A stretch of 64,000 nucleotides of DNA from NCBI GenBank assembly GCA_036960305.1, contig JBALWA010000021.1, forward strand, positions 1-64,000, read 5' to 3'. The position numbers were made by a program, and so were the translations under genes. Below the pieces are notes generated by a model. The model was given only the letters and a program-made list of their open reading frames with translations. It searched no databases and was not told the DNA's origin. Positions 49,302 to 58,881 of this stretch are shown piece by piece. This DNA comes from JBALVT01 sp036960305 (GTDB taxonomy: Bacteria; Pseudomonadota; Gammaproteobacteria; Pseudomonadales; Halieaceae). How positions within the stretch are numbered: position 1 is the stretch's first letter; each line of letters opens with the position of its first letter.

Positions 49302-50339
49302 ATGAGCAATGAAAGCGGCAAACCTTCACTCAGTTACAAAGATGCCGGCGTCAATATAGATGCAGGTAATGCGCTCGTTGAGAGAATCAAAGGTGTCTCC
49401 AAGCGTACCCGGCGCCCGGAAGTTCTGGGCGGCCTGGGCGGATTCGGCGCCTTATGTGAGATACCCGCCGGCTACAAACAACCGGTACTGGTCTCCGGCA
49501 CCGATGGTGTGGGCACCAAACTGCGACTGGCCATGGATATGGGCATTCACAATACCATCGGCATCGATCTGGTCGCGATGTGCGTCAATGATCTCATTGT
49601 CACAGGTGCCGAGCCCCTGTTCTTCCTGGACTACTACGCTACCGGTGCGCTGAGCGTTGATACCGCCGTCGATGTCGTAGAGGGCATCGGCCGGGGCTGT
49701 GAACTGGCTGGTTGCGCATTGGTCGGCGGCGAAACGGCCGAAATGCCGGGTATGTATGAAGGTGAAGACTATGACCTGGCGGGGTTCTGTGTCGGTGTTG
49801 TTGAAAAAGCCGACATTATTGACGGCAGCACGGTGGGCGCGGGTGATGCGCTGATCGGCATCGCCAGCAGTGGGCCACATTCCAATGGCTACTCCCTTGT
49901 CCGCAAGATTCTGGAGGTCAGCGGAGCCGGCCTGCAAGACCCCCTGGGCGAGGCCAGCCTGGGCGAAGCCCTACTCGCACCAACCACCATTTATGTCAAA
50001 GCGCTGCTGGATGTGTTTGCACAAACCCCGATTAAAGCGCTGTCTCACATTACCGGTGGTGGTTTACTGGAGAACATACCCCGGGTACTTCCCGAGGACT
50101 GCCATGCAGTCATAGAGACCAGCACCTGGCAATGGCCCCCGGTCTTCCAGTGGCTGCAAGAGCAGGGCAATGTTGATACACAGGAAATGTACCGCACGTT
50201 CAACTGCGGTGTCGGCATGGTCCTTTGCGTGTCGCCTGAGAACAGCGCAGCGGTTATCACGCAGCTCAACAGCGCTGGACACACGGCCTGGGAAGTCGGC
50301 ACCATTGCAAGCGGCAAGGGCGAGGTCGAGTTTCGCTAA
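49302..50339 (+). CDS. purM: Phosphoribosylformylglycinamidine cyclo-ligase
   Basis: This 345-residue AIR synthase, fifth step of purine synthesis, has SYKDAGVNIDAGN, LGGFGALCEIP, DGVGTKLRLAMDMG and GGGLLENIPRVLP motifs intact. Length equals the E. coli enzyme. It overlaps purN by one base (TAATG), the usual purMN operon. Confidence 0.97.
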   Translation: MSNESGKPSLSYKDAGVNIDAGNALVERIKGVSKRTRRPEVLGGLGGFGALCEIPAGYKQPVLVSGTDGVGTKLRLAMDMGIHNTIGIDLVAMCVNDLIVTGAEPLFFLDYYATGALSVDTAVDVVEGIGRGCELAGCALVGGETAEMPGMYEGEDYDLAGFCVGVVEKADIIDGSTVGAGDALIGIASSGPHSNGYSLVRKILEVSGAGLQDPLGEASLGEALLAPTTIYVKALLDVFAQTPIKALSHITGGGLLENIPRVLPEDCHAVIETSTWQWPPVFQWLQEQGNVDTQEMYRTFNCGVGMVLCVSPENSAAVITQLNSAGHTAWEVGTIASGKGEVEFR

Positions 50340-50995
50340 TGTCGCCAGGCCGCATTGCCATACTGATATCCGGGCGCGGATCCAACATGCAGGCCTTTAT
50401 TGATGCCTGCGAGAACAAAACCCTGAGCGCCAATATCTGTGTGGTCCTGAGCAACAATCCGGATGCCCCCGGACTGGAAAAAGCCCGGGCAATGGGCATA
50501 GACACTGCCTGCATTAATCACCGTGATTTTCCCAGCCGCGAGGATTTCGACCAGGCCATGGTTGACTGCCTGACCCAGTATCACGTCGACCTGGTTATTC
50601 TCGCTGGTTTTATGCGCATCCTGACACCGGTATTCATCACGCCTTTTCAGGGACGATTATTGAACATTCACCCGTCTTTGCTGCCTAAGTACCCGGGACT
50701 TAATACCCACCAGCGCGCGCTGGATGCCGGCGACCCTGAAGCCGGTGTCACCGTGCACTTTGTGACCCCGGAACTCGACGGCGGCCCCCCCATACTGCAA
50801 GCCCGGGTGGCTGTGCGCCCGGACGATGACGCTGCTACACTGGCGGCAAGAGTCATTTTGCGCGAACATGATATTTATCCTCTCGCCGCAGCATGGTATT
50901 TGGATAGGCGGCTTAAATTGACAGACCAAGGAGCAACTCTTGATAGCACACTTCTCCCCGCAACTGGAATTCAGCATACCCAGGCCACTGCTTAG
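50339..50995 (+). CDS. purN: Phosphoribosylglycinamide formyltransferase
   Basis: This 218-residue GAR transformylase adds the formyl group from 10-formyl-THF. The start ILISGRGSNMQAFID, the catalytic NIHPSLLPKYPGLNTHQRA (Asn, His) and GDPEAGVTVHFV (Asp) are intact. Its 3' end overlaps the next gene by 56 bases. Confidence 0.97.
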   Translation: MSPGRIAILISGRGSNMQAFIDACENKTLSANICVVLSNNPDAPGLEKARAMGIDTACINHRDFPSREDFDQAMVDCLTQYHVDLVILAGFMRILTPVFITPFQGRLLNIHPSLLPKYPGLNTHQRALDAGDPEAGVTVHFVTPELDGGPPILQARVAVRPDDDAATLAARVILREHDIYPLAAAWYLDRRLKLTDQGATLDSTLLPATGIQHTQATA

Positions 50996-51713
50996 CTTAC
51001 TCACCGGCGCACTGGCCTGCCTGTTTGCCGCGACAACCGCCTTCGCAGAAGATGCGGGCCAAGGCCTACAGCTAAAGCCCTATTCGGTACAGTACACCAC
51101 CAAAATCAAGGGTATCAGCCTGACGTTGGACCGCAAGCTGGTGCGCAAGGCAAACAATCAATATGAATTAAGCAATGGTGGCAGCAAGTTGGTCGTCAGT
51201 TTGAAGGAGAAAAGCACCTTTGGCGTAGAAAATGGCAGGATCGTCCCCGGTTCTTACGTCTACCAGATCAGCGGCGTGACGAATCGTCGACGCGAAATCC
51301 ATTTCACCGCGGGCGCGGACACGGTGCGCAGTTTGTACAAGGAAAACTGGTACGAGTTGCCCTATACCAGTAACACCTTCGACCGTATGAGCCAACAGGA
51401 GGAAGTGCGCCTGCAACTGATGCAGGATGAAACACCCAAGGAAACTGTCATCGTCACCGTCGCCGACGGCAAGCGAGTAAAAGATTATCAACTGGACTTT
51501 GTAGGGGAAGAGACACTCGAAACGCCCATTGGCCCGGTCAAGACCCTGCACTTCGAACGCCAGCACGATGACCCCGAGCGGAAATCAGATACCTGGCTGG
51601 CACCAGCATGGGATTATATGATGGTCAAAACAGTGCATGTTGAAGATGGCAGCCCCACGGAAGTCAATCTGGTGAGCGCCAGCATCGACGGGGTCGCCCT
51701 CAAAGCCAAATAG
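50940..51713 (+). CDS. DUF3108 exported protein
   Basis: This 257-residue protein has a signal peptide (about residues 1-37, ending AFAEDA) and a DUF3108 beta-rich domain with repeated LKPYSVQYTTKIKGIS-type strands. The start is TTG at 50940 with a clear AAGGAG box. Its function is unknown. The order purM-purN-DUF3108 is conserved in Pseudomonas-like genomes. The gene ends one base before the convergent dcd stop. Confidence 0.85.
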   Translation: MIAHFSPQLEFSIPRPLLSLLTGALACLFAATTAFAEDAGQGLQLKPYSVQYTTKIKGISLTLDRKLVRKANNQYELSNGGSKLVVSLKEKSTFGVENGRIVPGSYVYQISGVTNRRREIHFTAGADTVRSLYKENWYELPYTSNTFDRMSQQEEVRLQLMQDETPKETVIVTVADGKRVKDYQLDFVGEETLETPIGPVKTLHFERQHDDPERKSDTWLAPAWDYMMVKTVHVEDGSPTEVNLVSASIDGVALKAK

Positions 51714-51714
51714 C

Positions 51715-52281
51715 TCAGGCCCTGGGCAGTGTGACGCCTCGCTGCCCCTGGTACTTCCCACCGCGGTCTTTGTAGCTGACTTCACAGGGCTCATCAGATT
51801 CGAAAAACAGCATTTGCGCCACGCCCTCATTAGCATAGATTTTCGCCGGCAGGGTCGTGGTGTTAGAGAACTCCAGGGTGACATGCCCTTCCCACTCGGG
51901 CTCCAGCGGTGTCACATTGACGATAATGCCGCAGCGGGCATAGGTGGACTTGCCCAGGCAAATCGTCAGTACATTCCGCGGAATCCGAAAATACTCCACA
52001 GTCGCTGCCAACGCGAAAGAATTGGGCGGAATCACACAGACATCGCTCTCGACATCAACAAAACTGCCCTCGTCGAAATTTTTCGGGTCTACCGTCGCCG
52101 AATTGATATTGGTGAAGACCTTGAAGTGCTCCGAACACCGCACATCATAGCCATAGCTGGAAGTACCATAGGAAATCAGCCGCTTTTCGCCGGCGTAACG
52201 AACCTGATCAGCTTCAAAAGGCTCTATCATGCCCTTTTCTTGCGCCATACGGCGAATCCACTTGTCTGCCTTGATAGTCAC
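51715..52281 (-). CDS. dcd: dCTP deaminase
   Basis: This 188-residue enzyme converts dCTP to dUTP, feeding dTMP synthesis. It has the family core SYGTSSYGYDVRCSEHFKVF, the catalytic Glu in ATVEYFRIP and C-terminal GKYQGQRGVTLPRA. Length matches E. coli Dcd (193). It belongs to a minus-strand unit downstream of mrp. Confidence 0.96.
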   Translation of the reverse strand: MTIKADKWIRRMAQEKGMIEPFEADQVRYAGEKRLISYGTSSYGYDVRCSEHFKVFTNINSATVDPKNFDEGSFVDVESDVCVIPPNSFALAATVEYFRIPRNVLTICLGKSTYARCGIIVNVTPLEPEWEGHVTLEFSNTTTLPAKIYANEGVAQMLFFESDEPCEVSYKDRGGKYQGQRGVTLPRA

Positions 52282-52336
52282 GTCGGGGTATTACCTCTTC
52301 TGTGGGTCTGTGAGTGTGGTGTATCTTCTTTCGAAA

Positions 52337-53155
52337 TCAATCGTCCGAGATGGTGATCTCCGGGAACTGTTGCACAGCCCCCTGCCCGGCTTCTGCCAGT
52401 GACGACTGCACTGCCATGGCTATGGCCATATAGATAGCTGTCACTGGCGAGTCAGGTTCTACAGCCACCGTCGGGGTACCTGCGTCGGTCTGCTCGCGAA
52501 TGGACAGGGCCAGGGGCAAACTGCCCAGTAGAGGCACACCGTAATCTGCAGCGATACGCTCACCACCGCGAGCCCCAAAAATATGCTCTGAATGACCACA
52601 TTCGCTGCAAATATGCACCGCCATATTTTCCACAACACCCAGTATGGGCACATCAACCTTGCGGAACATTTCAATGCCCTTTTGTGCATCCAGCAAAGCG
52701 ATATCCTGGGGCGTTGTAACGATGACAGCACCGGCGACGGTCGCTTTTTGCGACAGGGTCAACTGAATATCCCCGGTACCCGGCGGCATATCGATAATGA
52801 GAAAATCCAGCTCTCCCCACAGGGTCTGCTCCAGCATTTGCGTGAGCGCCCCGCCCGCCATCGGGCCACGCCACACCATTGGCGTGCGCTCGTCGACCAG
52901 ATAGCCCATGGACATGGTTTTCAACCCATACGCCTCCACGGGTAACAGGTAGTGTCCGCTGTCATCCTGACTGGGCTTCACCTCGTCGGCGATTCCCAGC
53001 ATCAACTGTTGGCTGGGACCATAGATATCCGCGTCCAACAGGCCTACCTGGTTTCCCAGGTTCTTAAGGGCGAGCGCCAGGTTGACGGCAGTGGTCGATT
53101 TACCCACGCCGCCCTTGCCTGAAGCAACGGCGATTATGTGCTTGATATCATTCAT
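52337..53155 (-). CDS. mrp: Mrp/ApbC iron-sulfur carrier ATPase, short form
   Basis: This 272-residue P-loop protein has a deviant Walker A (ASGKGGVGKSTTAVNLA, residues 11-27), the DMPPGTGD motif and the cluster-binding CSECG. It carries 4Fe-4S clusters to apoproteins. It starts directly at the ATPase and lacks the roughly 90-residue MIP18/DUF59 domain found in E. coli Mrp. No earlier start giving that domain was found in frame. It is divergent from metG. Confidence 0.92.
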   Translation of the reverse strand: MNDIKHIIAVASGKGGVGKSTTAVNLALALKNLGNQVGLLDADIYGPSQQLMLGIADEVKPSQDDSGHYLLPVEAYGLKTMSMGYLVDERTPMVWRGPMAGGALTQMLEQTLWGELDFLIIDMPPGTGDIQLTLSQKATVAGAVIVTTPQDIALLDAQKGIEMFRKVDVPILGVVENMAVHICSECGHSEHIFGARGGERIAADYGVPLLGSLPLALSIREQTDAGTPTVAVEPDSPVTAIYMAIAMAVQSSLAEAGQGAVQQFPEITISDD

Positions 53156-53277
53156 TAAGTGACTTCTATTGACGGTTGCGTTTATTCAGCGACGCCGCCT
53201 CAAGGCCGGCGTCAGGGCGGCTAGTATAAGCCCACTGGACTGTTTCAACAATGCCGGCAAACCAGGGCGTTTCACGG

Positions 53278-53306
53278 GTGAAAATCCACGCCAAAAACGC
53301 TATAGT
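53278..53306 (+). promoter_or_regulatory. Candidate sigma-70 promoter for metG
   Basis: GTGAAA (53278-53283) and TATAGT (53301-53306) are spaced by 17 bases, 37 bases before the metG ATG. The -10 is good and the -35 partial. A GACGCCG/CGGCGTC hairpin lies upstream (about 53200-53216). Confidence 0.45.
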
Positions 53307-53342
53307 AGCGCCCCTTTTTCAGCTTCAGGAGATTTTCCCGTC

Positions 53343-55382
53343 ATGTCCGACTCTGCACCTCGCAATATACTGGTGACCAGCGCGCTGCCCTATGCCAATG
53401 GGTCTTTGCACCTGGGCCACCTGTTAGAGATGGTGCAGACGGATATCTGGGTGCGCTTTCAGAAGTCGCGCGGCCATAATTGCAGCTACGTCTGTGCCGA
53501 TGACGCCCACGGCACGGCGATCATGCTCACCGCTGAGGCTCTGGGGATTACGCCTGAAGAACAAATTGCCACAATAAAAGCTGAGCACGAACAGGATGCG
53601 GCGGGCTTCTCCATTGGTTTTGACAATTTCTACTCCACGCACTCGCCCGAGAATAAAGCCTGGAGTGAGGAAATCTATCGCCGACTGGAGGCCAATGGCC
53701 ACATCGCCTCCCGCTCCATTACCCAGGCCTTTGATCCCGAGAAGCAACTGTTCCTGGCAGACCGGTTTATCAAGGGCACCTGTCCGCGTTGCAAAACCGC
53801 GGACCAATACGGCGACAATTGTGAATCCTGTGGCGCCACCTACAGCCCGGCTGAGCTCATCGACCCGATATCCGCCATCTCCGGCGCCACACCCGTGGAG
53901 AAAGACTCCACACACTATTTTTTCAAACTCCCCGAGTTTGAAGCCATGCTCAAGGACTGGATCGATTCAGGCACTTTGCAGCCACAGATTGCCAACAAAT
54001 TGCGCGAGTGGACCGAGGCGGGCCTTCAGGAATGGGATATCAGCCGTGACGCCCCCTACTTTGGCTTTGAGATACCCGGCGCCCCCGGCAAATATTTTTA
54101 CGTTTGGCTGGACGCGCCTATCGGCTACCTGGCGAGCTTCGAGAATTATTGCCAGCGAAACGAACTGAATTTCGATGACTACTGGCAGCTGGGTTCCAGC
54201 GCTGAGCTCTACCACTTTATCGGCAAGGACATTATTAATTTCCACGGCCTGTTCTGGCCCGCCATATTGAGCTCAGCCGGCCTGCGCACGCCGACCGCCA
54301 TCTACGCCCACGGTTTTCTCACCGTGAACGGCACCAAGATGTCCAAGAGTCGCGGCACGTTCATCAAGGCCAGCACTTACCTGGAGCATCTGGATGCGGA
54401 GTATCTGCGCTACTACTTTGCCGCAAAATTGAGTTCTGCGGTTGACGATATTGACCTCAACCTCGAAGATTTCACCCAGCGTGTCAACTCGGATGTAGTG
54501 GGAAAGGTCGTCAACATCGCCAGCCGCTGCGCCGGCTTCCTGCGCAAGGGCTTCGATAGCGAGCTGACGGCCAGCACCGCCGAACCCGAACTGCTGCAGG
54601 ACTTCTTCGATGCCGGCAACGGCATTGCCGAGCTCTACGAGCAGCGCGAATTCAACAAGGCAATACGTGAAATTATCGCGCTGGCAGATCGCGCCAATCA
54701 GTATATTGACGAGAAAAAGCCCTGGGTACTGGCCAAGGAAGAAGGTGAAGAGTGGCAGGTGCACGCGGTTTGCAGTGTCGGTATCAACCTGTTCCGGGTA
54801 CTGCTGACCTACCTCAAGCCCGTGCTGCCGGTGATGGCTGAAAAGGCCGAGGCCTTCTTAAACTGTTCCCTGGACTGGAGTGAATTGCAGGAACCCCTAC
54901 TGGGTCACAAAATCAACAAATTCAAGCCCCTGATGACCCGGATTGAGAGTGCCCAAATTGAGGCGATGGTCGAAGCGAGCAAGGAACAGCAGGCAAAGGC
55001 CGCCCCTACGGGTGCAAGCGCCGACATCGTGACAAAAAAAGCCAGTCCAGCCACACCGATGATTGAGTTCGATGATTTTGCCAAGGTCGACCTGAGGGTC
55101 GTAGAAATCGTCGCGGCGGAGCATGTTGAGGGGGCTGACAAACTACTCCGGCTTACCCTGGACCTGGGCGAGTCCCAAAAGCAGGTGTTCGCCGGCATCA
55201 AATCGGCCTATGCCCCGGAAGATCTGGTGGGCAAGCTCACCGTCATGGTCGCCAACCTGGCACCCCGAAAAATGCGTTTCGGAGTATCCGAGGGCATGGT
55301 TCTGGCGGCGGGACCCGGCGGCGAGGATATCTACCTACTGGAACCCCATGCGGGTGCAAAACCCGGTATGCAAGTGAAATAA
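53343..55382 (+). CDS. metG: Methionyl-tRNA synthetase
   Basis: This 679-residue class I synthetase has the HIGH-type motif in ALPYANGSLHLGHLLE, a zinc-binding knuckle CPRCKTADQYGDNCESC, the KMSKS loop (GTKMSKSRGTFI) and a C-terminal EMAP/tRNA-binding domain (about residues 578-679, FDDFAKVDLRVVEIV). The start at 53343 has a CAGGAG box; a longer reading adds 58 unrelated residues. Confidence 0.97.
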   Translation: MSDSAPRNILVTSALPYANGSLHLGHLLEMVQTDIWVRFQKSRGHNCSYVCADDAHGTAIMLTAEALGITPEEQIATIKAEHEQDAAGFSIGFDNFYSTHSPENKAWSEEIYRRLEANGHIASRSITQAFDPEKQLFLADRFIKGTCPRCKTADQYGDNCESCGATYSPAELIDPISAISGATPVEKDSTHYFFKLPEFEAMLKDWIDSGTLQPQIANKLREWTEAGLQEWDISRDAPYFGFEIPGAPGKYFYVWLDAPIGYLASFENYCQRNELNFDDYWQLGSSAELYHFIGKDIINFHGLFWPAILSSAGLRTPTAIYAHGFLTVNGTKMSKSRGTFIKASTYLEHLDAEYLRYYFAAKLSSAVDDIDLNLEDFTQRVNSDVVGKVVNIASRCAGFLRKGFDSELTASTAEPELLQDFFDAGNGIAELYEQREFNKAIREIIALADRANQYIDEKKPWVLAKEEGEEWQVHAVCSVGINLFRVLLTYLKPVLPVMAEKAEAFLNCSLDWSELQEPLLGHKINKFKPLMTRIESAQIEAMVEASKEQQAKAAPTGASADIVTKKASPATPMIEFDDFAKVDLRVVEIVAAEHVEGADKLLRLTLDLGESQKQVFAGIKSAYAPEDLVGKLTVMVANLAPRKMRFGVSEGMVLAAGPGGEDIYLLEPHAGAKPGMQVK

Positions 55383-55646
55383 AAATCGGGTATCGAGATC
55401 AGTGGCTGTTGCCAATAGCAAGCGGGTATTTACACGCTTACTCGAATTAACTTACTGTTTTTTAAGGGTTAGTTTCATAGTATCATTGCCACAAAAGGTG
55501 CCCATCAACGGTCAACCTATAGACTAATAGGTGTTAGTTTATATTATCAGACTGCGTTTATCCCGGCTTGGCGTTAAAATAGCCGGATATTAGGCACAGT
55601 ATTTCATCCGCAGGCGCCCAAACGGGACCGCGGCGAGAGATTCACC
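55383..55646. other. Intergenic region between metG and rsxA
   Basis: No gene is seen in 264 bases. The stretch is AT-richer than its surroundings and contains a perfect 6-base inverted repeat ACCTAT/ATAGGT (55515-55532), a possible operator. A TAAAAT box (about 55575) may be the rsx -10. I could not define a metG terminator. Confidence 0.4.
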
Positions 55647-56225
55647 ATGCTGGCAGATTATTCCATATTGTTGATCGGCGCGATTCTGGTCAACAACTTC
55701 GTACTGGTACAGTTCCTGGGACTGTGTCCGTTTATGGGTGTCTCCAATAAACTGGAAACGGCCATGGGCATGTCCATGGCCACGACCTTTGTGCTCACCC
55801 TGGCCTCGGCCTGCAGCCACCTGACCTACAATTTCCTGCTGCAACCACTGGGCCTGGGGTACCTCAAAACGATCTCCTTCATTCTGGTCATCGCGGTGGT
55901 GGTACAGTTCACCGAAATGGTTGTACGCAAGAGTAGCCCGCTGCTCTATCGGGTGCTTGGAGTGTACCTGCCCCTGATTACCACCAATTGCGCGGTCCTG
56001 GGTGTTGCCCTGCTCAACATCAACAAAGATCACAATTTCCTGCAATCCCTGTTCTATGGCTTCGGCGCAGCGGTCGGGTTCTCGCTGGTCCTGGTACTCT
56101 TTGCCGCCATGCGCGAGCGCCTCGCGGTCGCCGACATTCCCGTCCCTTTCAAGGGCGCGGCCATCGGTATGGTCACGGCTGGTCTGATGTCCCTCGCCTT
56201 CATGGGCTTTGCAGGACTGGTATAG
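55647..56225 (+). CDS. rsxA: Electron transport complex subunit RsxA (RnfA)
   Basis: This 192-residue, six-helix membrane subunit of the Rnf/Rsx complex has NNFVLVQFLGLCPFMGVS (helix 1) and PLITTNCAVLGVAL, with the Cys residues that bind the membrane 2Fe-2S shared with RsxE. Rsx uses NADH or the sodium gradient to reduce ferredoxin or, in E. coli, to keep SoxR reduced. It is the first gene of a six-gene operon. Confidence 0.96.
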   Translation: MLADYSILLIGAILVNNFVLVQFLGLCPFMGVSNKLETAMGMSMATTFVLTLASACSHLTYNFLLQPLGLGYLKTISFILVIAVVVQFTEMVVRKSSPLLYRVLGVYLPLITTNCAVLGVALLNINKDHNFLQSLFYGFGAAVGFSLVLVLFAAMRERLAVADIPVPFKGAAIGMVTAGLMSLAFMGFAGLV

Positions 56226-56232
56226 AGACACT

Positions 56233-56847
56233 GTGACTGAACTCATCTCACAATTTCCGCTGCTTGCAGCGCTGACGGCCCTGGTGGGACTGGGCGCTGT
56301 CTTCGGTGCCGTACTGGGCTTCGCTGCCGTAAAGTTCAAAACGGAAGGCGATCCTATCGCCGACCAGGTCAACGACCTGTTGCCGCAAACCCAATGCGGG
56401 CAATGCGGCCACCCCGGTTGCCGCCCTTATGCCGAATCCATCGCGGATGGGGGCCCCATCAACAAGTGCCCGCCGGGTGGAGAGGCGACAATCCAGGCGC
56501 TTGCCGACCTGCTGGATGTCGAAGCGGTTCCCCTGGATGAGGAACACGGCGAAGAGAAAGCCAAAAAATCGGTCGCCTATATCCGCGAGGACGAATGCAT
56601 TGGCTGCACCAAGTGCATTCAGGCTTGCCCGGTCGATGCCATTCTTGGTGCGGCCAAGCAAATGCACACGGTCATCATCAGTGAATGTACGGGCTGTGAC
56701 CTCTGCGTAGAGCCCTGCCCGGTAGATTGCATTGATATGATTTCTGAAGAAGAAAGCCTGCAGACCTGGCATTGGGCCCTGCCCGACCCCAACGCCCGCA
56801 CCGTGGATATCATCGCCACCGATGCGACTCGGGATGAGGCAGCATGA
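56233..56847 (+). CDS. rsxB: Electron transport complex subunit RsxB (RnfB)
   Basis: This 204-residue iron-sulfur subunit has an N-terminal membrane helix (about residues 8-28), the CGQCGHPGCRPYAE cluster site and two ferredoxin-type 4Fe-4S sites (CIGCTKCIQACP and CTGCDLCVEPCP). The start is GTG at 56233, seven bases after the rsxA stop; a longer reading overlaps rsxA. It overlaps rsxC by 4 bases. Confidence 0.95.
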   Translation: MTELISQFPLLAALTALVGLGAVFGAVLGFAAVKFKTEGDPIADQVNDLLPQTQCGQCGHPGCRPYAESIADGGPINKCPPGGEATIQALADLLDVEAVPLDEEHGEEKAKKSVAYIREDECIGCTKCIQACPVDAILGAAKQMHTVIISECTGCDLCVEPCPVDCIDMISEEESLQTWHWALPDPNARTVDIIATDATRDEAA

Positions 56848-58880
56848 GAAAGGTCTATAACTTTCACGGCGGCATCCATCCCCCGGAAAACAAGCTGCAG
56901 TCCCTGGGCAACCCGATCAGTTGCGCCGGCATTCCACCGCAATTAACACTGCCCTTGTCACAGCACATCGGCGCGCCGGCCGTGCCGGTTGTAACCGTCG
57001 GAGAGCACGTTCTAAAGGGCCAACTCATCGCCGAGGCCAAGGGCTTTGTCAGCGTCCCCCTGCATGCACCGACCTCGGGCACCATTGCTGCCATTGAAGA
57101 GCGCCCAATCGCTCACCCCTCAGGACTGCAGGCCAATTGCATTGTGATCAACACTGACGGCGAGGATGAGTGGGCCCCGCATGAAGGCAGGGAAGATTAC
57201 CAAAGCCTGGACAAACCCACGATGCTAAACCTGATCCGCAATGCCGGCATCGCGGGCATGGGTGGCGCAGGGTTCCCGGCGGCGGTCAAACTGTCGGTCA
57301 AGCCGGATACCCAAATTGACACCCTCATCATCAACGGTACCGAATGCGAACCCTACATCACAGCCGACGATGTACTCATGCGAGAGCGCGCCGACCAGAT
57401 CATTGCCGGCGCGAAAATTTTGACTCACCTCATCGGGCCACAGGAAACCCTGATCGGGGTGGAAGACAACAAACCCGAGGGGCTGGCCTCATTGCGCGCT
57501 GCCGCTGAGGGAAGTGGTATCGAAGTTGTCTCGTTTCCGACCAAATACCCCTCTGGCGGCGAAAAGCAGCTAATAGAGATCCTCACGGGCAAGCAAGTCC
57601 CCAGTGGGGGATTACCCTCCCATGTGGGCGTGGTGTGCCAGAACGTTGGCAGTACCGTGGCCATTTACCAGGCCATCGTCCTGGGCCGCCCTCTGATTTC
57701 CCGTATTACCACCGTGACCGGAGAGTCCATAGGGCAGCCCCGAAACTACGAGGTACTGCTGGGCACACCGATGGCGTACTTGCTGCAACTGGCCGGGTAT
57801 CAGTCCGCTGGGAATAATCGCCTGATCATGGGCGGCCCCATGATGGGCTTCACAGTACCCGATGCCGATGTACCCATCGTCAAAACCACGAACTGCATCC
57901 TTGCCCCTAAAGAAGCTGAATTACCTACACCGCCACCCGCACAGGCCTGTATCCGTTGCGGCATGTGCGCCCAGGCCTGCCCCGCCAGTTTACTACCACA
58001 GCAAATGTTCTGGTTTGCCCAGGGCAAAGAGCATGAAAAACTGGAACAACACAATCTGTTCGACTGCATAGAGTGCGGTGCATGCTCCTGGGTCTGCCCC
58101 AGTGCGATCCCCCTGGTGCAGTACTACCGTGCTTCCAAGGCCGAAATCCTGCAGGCGCGTCGGGACCACGAAAAATCCGAGCAATCGCGCATACGATTTG
58201 AATCGCGCCAGACCCGCCTGGAACAGGAAGAAATTGACAAAGAGGCCAAACGCGCCGCCCGCAAGCTGGCTGCAGAGAAAAGGGCGCAGCAGGCAGCCTC
58301 AGGCACAGATGGAGCCGAGGACCCAATCCAGGCGGCCATAGACAGAGCGAAAGCCAAGAAAGCCGCCCAACAGGCGGGTACCGTCGGCAATCAAAATGAA
58401 GCAGAAAAGCTCACCTCTGCAGTCGCCAGCACCCGTAAACGGTTGGATACGGCCAGCAAAAAACTGGCTGAGGCACAAGCCGAGAACAGTGACCTGGTTA
58501 CCGCCCTGCAGACGGGCGTAGACAAGACCACTGAAAAATTACACAAGGCCGAGAAAGCGCTGGCAGATTACCAGTCCAAAAGCAGCTCTGACAGTCAGGA
58601 CGCACCGACAGCGGCAGGCGAGGTTGACGCTGCCCAGGCCGCCATTCAAAAAGCCATGGCCGCTCGAGCTGCTGACTCATCACTGAGCCCTGAGCAAAAG
58701 GCTAAAAACAACCTCGATAAACTCGTGCAGCGCCTACAGAAAAGTGAAGCCAAACTGGCGTCATGCCGGGAAAGTGGTGAGGAAGAAAAAATTATCGACG
58801 CGATGGAATCGACTGTTGAACGCCTCAAAGAAAAGATCGCCACAGCAGAACAGGCTGTGAGCGAAGGAGAGGAATCCTGA
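56844..58880 (+). CDS. rsxC: Electron transport complex subunit RsxC (RnfC)
   Basis: This 678-residue peripheral NADH- and FMN-binding subunit has the flavin/NADH region NAGIAGMGGAGFP and NGTECEPYITADD and two 4Fe-4S sites (CIRCGMCAQACP, CIECGACSWVCP, about residues 370-425). After about residue 440 a long Ala/Lys/Glu/Gln-rich tail with heptad-like coiled-coil character follows, as in many gammaproteobacterial RsxC proteins. It is the third gene of the operon. Confidence 0.95.
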   Translation: MRKVYNFHGGIHPPENKLQSLGNPISCAGIPPQLTLPLSQHIGAPAVPVVTVGEHVLKGQLIAEAKGFVSVPLHAPTSGTIAAIEERPIAHPSGLQANCIVINTDGEDEWAPHEGREDYQSLDKPTMLNLIRNAGIAGMGGAGFPAAVKLSVKPDTQIDTLIINGTECEPYITADDVLMRERADQIIAGAKILTHLIGPQETLIGVEDNKPEGLASLRAAAEGSGIEVVSFPTKYPSGGEKQLIEILTGKQVPSGGLPSHVGVVCQNVGSTVAIYQAIVLGRPLISRITTVTGESIGQPRNYEVLLGTPMAYLLQLAGYQSAGNNRLIMGGPMMGFTVPDADVPIVKTTNCILAPKEAELPTPPPAQACIRCGMCAQACPASLLPQQMFWFAQGKEHEKLEQHNLFDCIECGACSWVCPSAIPLVQYYRASKAEILQARRDHEKSEQSRIRFESRQTRLEQEEIDKEAKRAARKLAAEKRAQQAASGTDGAEDPIQAAIDRAKAKKAAQQAGTVGNQNEAEKLTSAVASTRKRLDTASKKLAEAQAENSDLVTALQTGVDKTTEKLHKAEKALADYQSKSSSDSQDAPTAAGEVDAAQAAIQKAMAARAADSSLSPEQKAKNNLDKLVQRLQKSEAKLASCRESGEEEKIIDAMESTVERLKEKIATAEQAVSEGEES

Positions 58881-58881
58881 T

